Made by a program: the position numbers and the translations under genes. This document shows positions 62,439-64,000 of a stretch of 64,000 nt of DNA, one piece after another. The notes below the pieces were generated by a model. The model was not told the origin of the DNA. It saw nothing but the letters and a program-made list of their open reading frames with translations, and did no database searches. The stretch is from Crossiella sp. CA-258035 (GTDB lineage Bacteria > Actinomycetota > Actinomycetes > Mycobacteriales > Pseudonocardiaceae), in NCBI RefSeq assembly GCF_030064675.1, contig NZ_CP116413.1, forward strand, positions 8,585,501 through 8,649,500, given 5' to 3'. How positions within the stretch are numbered: the stretch's first letter is position 1; each line of letters begins with the position of its first letter.

Positions 62439-62945
62439 CTATGCCGGTGTGTTACCTGGTCGGGTCCTGCGCACGCCGGTGAAGTAGGCCCGGGAGGTCG
62501 GGTGGAACATCATCACCAGCGCCCCGACGTCCAGCGCGAAGATCACCACGGACAGCGTGACCTGGATGAACCCGAGCTGGGCCAGCGCCGCCGAGGCCCC
62601 GCCCAGCAGGCCGAGCACACCGATCAGCCCGAGGCCGACGCTCATCCCGCCGAGCACGGTCAGCACCACCCTTGGCGCCTCCGCGCCCTGCACCATCCGG
62701 GTGGCCAGCCACCAGAACAGCGCGATGAGGCCGAGCCGGAACAGCACCGCCATCACCACCGCGAGGCTCACCGCGCCGTCCACCTGGGCCATGGTCAGCT
62801 GCGGGGCGAACTGGCCGAGCATGTCGCTGATGCCGCGCCGGTCGAGCAGCCGCAGCACCACCGCGACCAGCCCGACCACACTGCTGGCCACCCACAGCTG
62901 CCGGGACCGCAGCAGCTGCGGCGGCGGGGTCAGCGCCTCGCTCAT
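62439..62945 (-). CDS. Four-helix membrane protein, paralogue of downstream neighbour
   Basis: 168 residues, four helices. [34 protein letters not shown] and terminal [16 protein letters not shown] correspond to the gene downstream. ATG 62945 overlaps the hemB stop, so it is cotranscribed and probably translationally coupled with hemB. Confidence 0.72.
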   Translation of the reverse strand: MSEALTPPPQLLRSRQLWVASSVVGLVAVVLRLLDRRGISDMLGQFAPQLTMAQVDGAVSLAVVMAVLFRLGLIALFWWLATRMVQGAEAPRVVLTVLGGMSVGLGLIGVLGLLGGASAALAQLGFIQVTLSVVIFALDVGALVMMFHPTSRAYFTGVRRTRPGNTPA

Positions 62946-63919
62946 CCGCGGTCCAGCCACTGCGCGGCCTCGGTGGCCCAGTAGGTCAGCACGATGTCCG
63001 CGCCGGCCCGCCGGATCGAGGTGAGGGTCTCCAGCACGGTGCGCTCCCGGTCGATCCAGCCGTTGGCCGAGGCCGCCTCGACCATCGCGTACTCCCCGGA
63101 GATCTGGTACGCCGCGACCGGCACGTCACTGGCTTTGGCCACTTCGCTGAGCACGTCCAGGTAGGGCAGCGCGGGCTTGACCATGACCAGGTCCGCCCCC
63201 TCGGCCAGGTCCAGCGCCAGCTCGCGCAGCGACTCCCGCACGTTGGGCGGGTCCTGCTGGTAGGTCTTGCGGTCCCCGCGCAGCTGGGAGTCCACCGCCT
63301 CGCGGAAGGGCCCGTAGAGCGCGGAGGCGTACTTGACGGTGTAGGCCAGGATGCCGGTGTCAGTGAGCCCCGCGGCGTCCAGCGCCTCCCGGATGAACCC
63401 GACCTGCCCGTCCATCATGCCGCTGGGCCCCACCAGGTGCGCCCCGGCCTCGGCCTGCGCCACCGCCATCTCGCCGTAGAGGGTCAGGGTGGCGTCGTTG
63501 TCCACCGACCCGTCCGCGGCCAGCACCCCGCAGTGCCCGTGGTCGGTGAACTCGTCCAGGCAGCAGTCCGACATCAGCACGGTCGAGTCGCCGAGCTCAC
63601 TGCGCAGCTCGCGCAACGCCACGTTGAGGATGCCGTCCGGATCAATCCCACCGGAACCGGTGGCATCCCGGGTCTCCGGCACCCCGAACAGCATGATCCC
63701 GCCAACCCCGGCCTGCACGGCTGCCACGGCGGCCTTGCGCAGCGAGTCCATCGAGTGCTGCACCACCCCGGGCATCGACCGGATCGCGATCGGCTCGGCA
63801 GCGCCTTCCTTGACGAACATGGGCAGCACCAGGTGCTGCGGACGCACCGTGGTCTCGGCGACCAGACGGCGCAACGCGGGGGTGGTGCGCAGTCTGCGGG
63901 GGCGGTGGGACGGGAACAC
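62942..63919 (-). CDS. hemB: Porphobilinogen synthase (delta-aminolevulinate dehydratase)
   Basis: Condenses two 5-aminolevulinate molecules. 325 residues. The zinc-site cysteines are all present: C119-C120 and C130 ([16 protein letters not shown]). Active-site lysines K196 ([16 protein letters not shown]) and K248 ([10 protein letters not shown]). GTG 63919 with AGGGAG about seven bases upstream. Upstream hem genes would lie beyond the window end. Confidence 0.96.
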   Translation of the reverse strand: MFPSHRPRRLRTTPALRRLVAETTVRPQHLVLPMFVKEGAAEPIAIRSMPGVVQHSMDSLRKAAVAAVQAGVGGIMLFGVPETRDATGSGGIDPDGILNVALRELRSELGDSTVLMSDCCLDEFTDHGHCGVLAADGSVDNDATLTLYGEMAVAQAEAGAHLVGPSGMMDGQVGFIREALDAAGLTDTGILAYTVKYASALYGPFREAVDSQLRGDRKTYQQDPPNVRESLRELALDLAEGADLVMVKPALPYLDVLSEVAKASDVPVAAYQISGEYAMVEAASANGWIDRERTVLETLTSIRRAGADIVLTYWATEAAQWLDRG

Positions 63920-64000
63920 TGCGGAACTCCCTGGGAACGTGGCCGAGGTACAGAACCACGCTACGCGCCCCCCACCACCGCTTCACGGGAAGGCAACCCA

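Noticed and set aside
1-64000. tRNA, rRNA, CRISPR arrays, insertion sequences, phage genes
   Set aside because: Looked for tRNA arm patterns, regular spaced repeats, transposase and integrase motifs; none seen. A covariance-model scan would be needed to exclude small RNAs.

Overview
The window is about 72% GC, uses GTG starts freely and is packed with 1- and 4-base stop/start overlaps. It comes from a high-GC actinomycete chromosome. Complex I, a menaquinone pathway with a MenJ-type saturase, BldC, WXG100/EspC-like proteins, DUF3558 lipoproteins and a gene order resembling the Mycobacterium tuberculosis hemB-hemL-ccs-men segment point to a mycelial Pseudonocardiales-type organism. The family placement is inference.

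Layout: (1) 1-13517, minus strand: NADH dehydrogenase I operon nuoA to nuoM (nuoM cut by the window edge). (2) 13518-13946: its control region with a Rex-type operator. (3) 13947-15660: a lower-GC pair, a secreted amidase-like protein and a lipoprotein. (4) 15688-20219: menJ, menG, a long nested palindrome and two GT4-type glycosyltransferases, one MgtA-like. (5) 20487-26702: an inositol-monophosphatase-family enzyme, an unknown membrane protein with a RHIM-like C-terminal tail, a repeat-type protein, a DUF3558 lipoprotein and a tandem paralogue pair. (6) 26731-30496: phenylacetyl-CoA epoxidase operon paaABCDE. (7) 30687-32556: a lower-GC island with a truncated gene start and a three-gene EspC/WXG-like module (locus A). 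(8) 32563-42206: menF, menD, menB, menE and menA, interleaved with a DUF3592 protein, an M1 aminopeptidase and a secreted protein. (9) 42210-43869: a second EspC/WXG-like module (locus B). (10) 43939-47783: Cds1-type cysteine desulfhydrase, DUF4229, Lrp/AsnC, BldC, LysR and a small membrane protein. (11) 47829-56391: a repeat-bearing ParA/MinD-like ATPase, then cytochrome c maturation genes (ccsB, resB, ccdA, resA), a phosphatase and hemL, interrupted by a secreted M64 peptidase on the other strand. (12) 56540-60351: a small secreted protein and a MacAB-like export operon. (13) 60448-63919: small membrane proteins behind hemB.

Functional picture: most genes serve respiration: complex I, menaquinone synthesis and saturation, cytochrome c assembly and heme synthesis. 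Near-identical Rex-type operators before nuoA and menJ suggest NADH/NAD+ redox control of both complex I and quinone saturation. At least 15 genes show a TANNNT -10 element 6-8 bases before the start codon, consistent with leaderless transcripts. Best candidates for something undescribed: the twin EspC/WXG modules whose third proteins share an acidic linker and an LR-x-W-type tail, plus a truncated relative; the membrane protein with a RHIM-like tail; and the 162-base nested palindrome beside the menG promoter. No tRNA, rRNA, CRISPR array, transposase or integrase was seen.
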